7,089 nt of DNA from Clostridiales bacterium (GTDB lineage Bacteria; Bacillota_A; Clostridia; Lachnospirales; Lachnospiraceae): NCBI GenBank assembly GCA_030154385.1, contig JASKJZ010000128.1, forward strand, positions 1 through 7,089. The letters are read 5' to 3'. The notes below the pieces were generated by a model. It did not search any database. It saw only the letters and a program-made list of their open reading frames with translations, and was not told where the DNA came from. Made by a program: the position numbers and the translations under genes. Shown piece by piece: positions 7,041 through 7,089 of the stretch. Each line of letters begins with the position of its first letter. Within the stretch, counting starts at the first letter, position 1.

Positions 7041-7070
7041 CTCTGTCGATATTGCATTGGCAGAGTTTTT
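7041..7070 (+). terminator. Probable intrinsic terminator after the truncated response regulator
   Basis: CTCTGTC (7041-7047) pairs with GGCAGAG (7059-7065) across an 11-nt loop, with one G-T wobble, and is followed directly by TTTTT (7066-7070). The stem is short but the T-run is in the right place for plus-strand termination. It would end transcription just after the truncated gene. From here to the window end nothing else is recognisable. Confidence 0.55.
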
Positions 7071-7089
7071 AGTTTACAATCTACTCATC

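Overview
The window is A+T-rich, densely packed DNA with strong AGGAGG/GGGGG-type Shine-Dalgarno sequences and short intergenic gaps. Together with the protein styles (AraQ/MalG-type permease, LacI regulator, OmpR-type response regulator ending its visible homology in LSPIEYQL), this points to a Gram-positive Clostridia bacterium, most likely a plant-polysaccharide-degrading member of the Lachnospiraceae or a relative. The lineage is inferred from style and not from an alignment.

Positions 1 to about 6434 hold the downstream part of one plus-strand operon devoted to arabinan or arabino-oligosaccharides. In order it encodes the 3' part of a sugar ABC transporter permease, a cytoplasmic GH51 alpha-L-arabinofuranosidase, a LacI-family regulator, a cytoplasmic GH43 arabinofuranosidase-type enzyme, and a large secreted enzyme. 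The secreted enzyme has a GH93-like (sialidase-fold, exo-arabinanase) catalytic propeller followed by a CBM6/35-like domain and a ricin-type (CBM13-like) lectin domain. Intergenic gaps are 9, 23, 69 and 10 nt, and a convincing intrinsic terminator follows the last gene. The model is that the exported GH93-like enzyme trims arabinan outside the cell to short products (arabinobiose is the known GH93 product), the ABC importer takes these up, GH43 and GH51 enzymes cut them to L-arabinose inside, and the LacI protein gates expression. The solute-binding protein and the second permease would be expected upstream of the window.

Positions 6435 to 7089 are a separate unit: a probable promoter, then an OmpR/PhoB-family response regulator with an intact receiver domain. 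Its DNA-binding domain stops abruptly after the LSPIEYQL motif (about 6996), and none of the three forward frames after the break continues the domain. Two small hairpins follow, the second with a T-run like a terminator. This looks like a truncated gene at a rearrangement or insertion boundary rather than a simple frameshift.

No RNA genes, CRISPR arrays, complete insertion sequences or origins were seen. The content is mostly a recognisable, well-organised arabinan utilisation locus. The least ordinary parts are the modular bacterial GH93-like enzyme, the palindrome in front of the GH43 gene and the decapitated response regulator.
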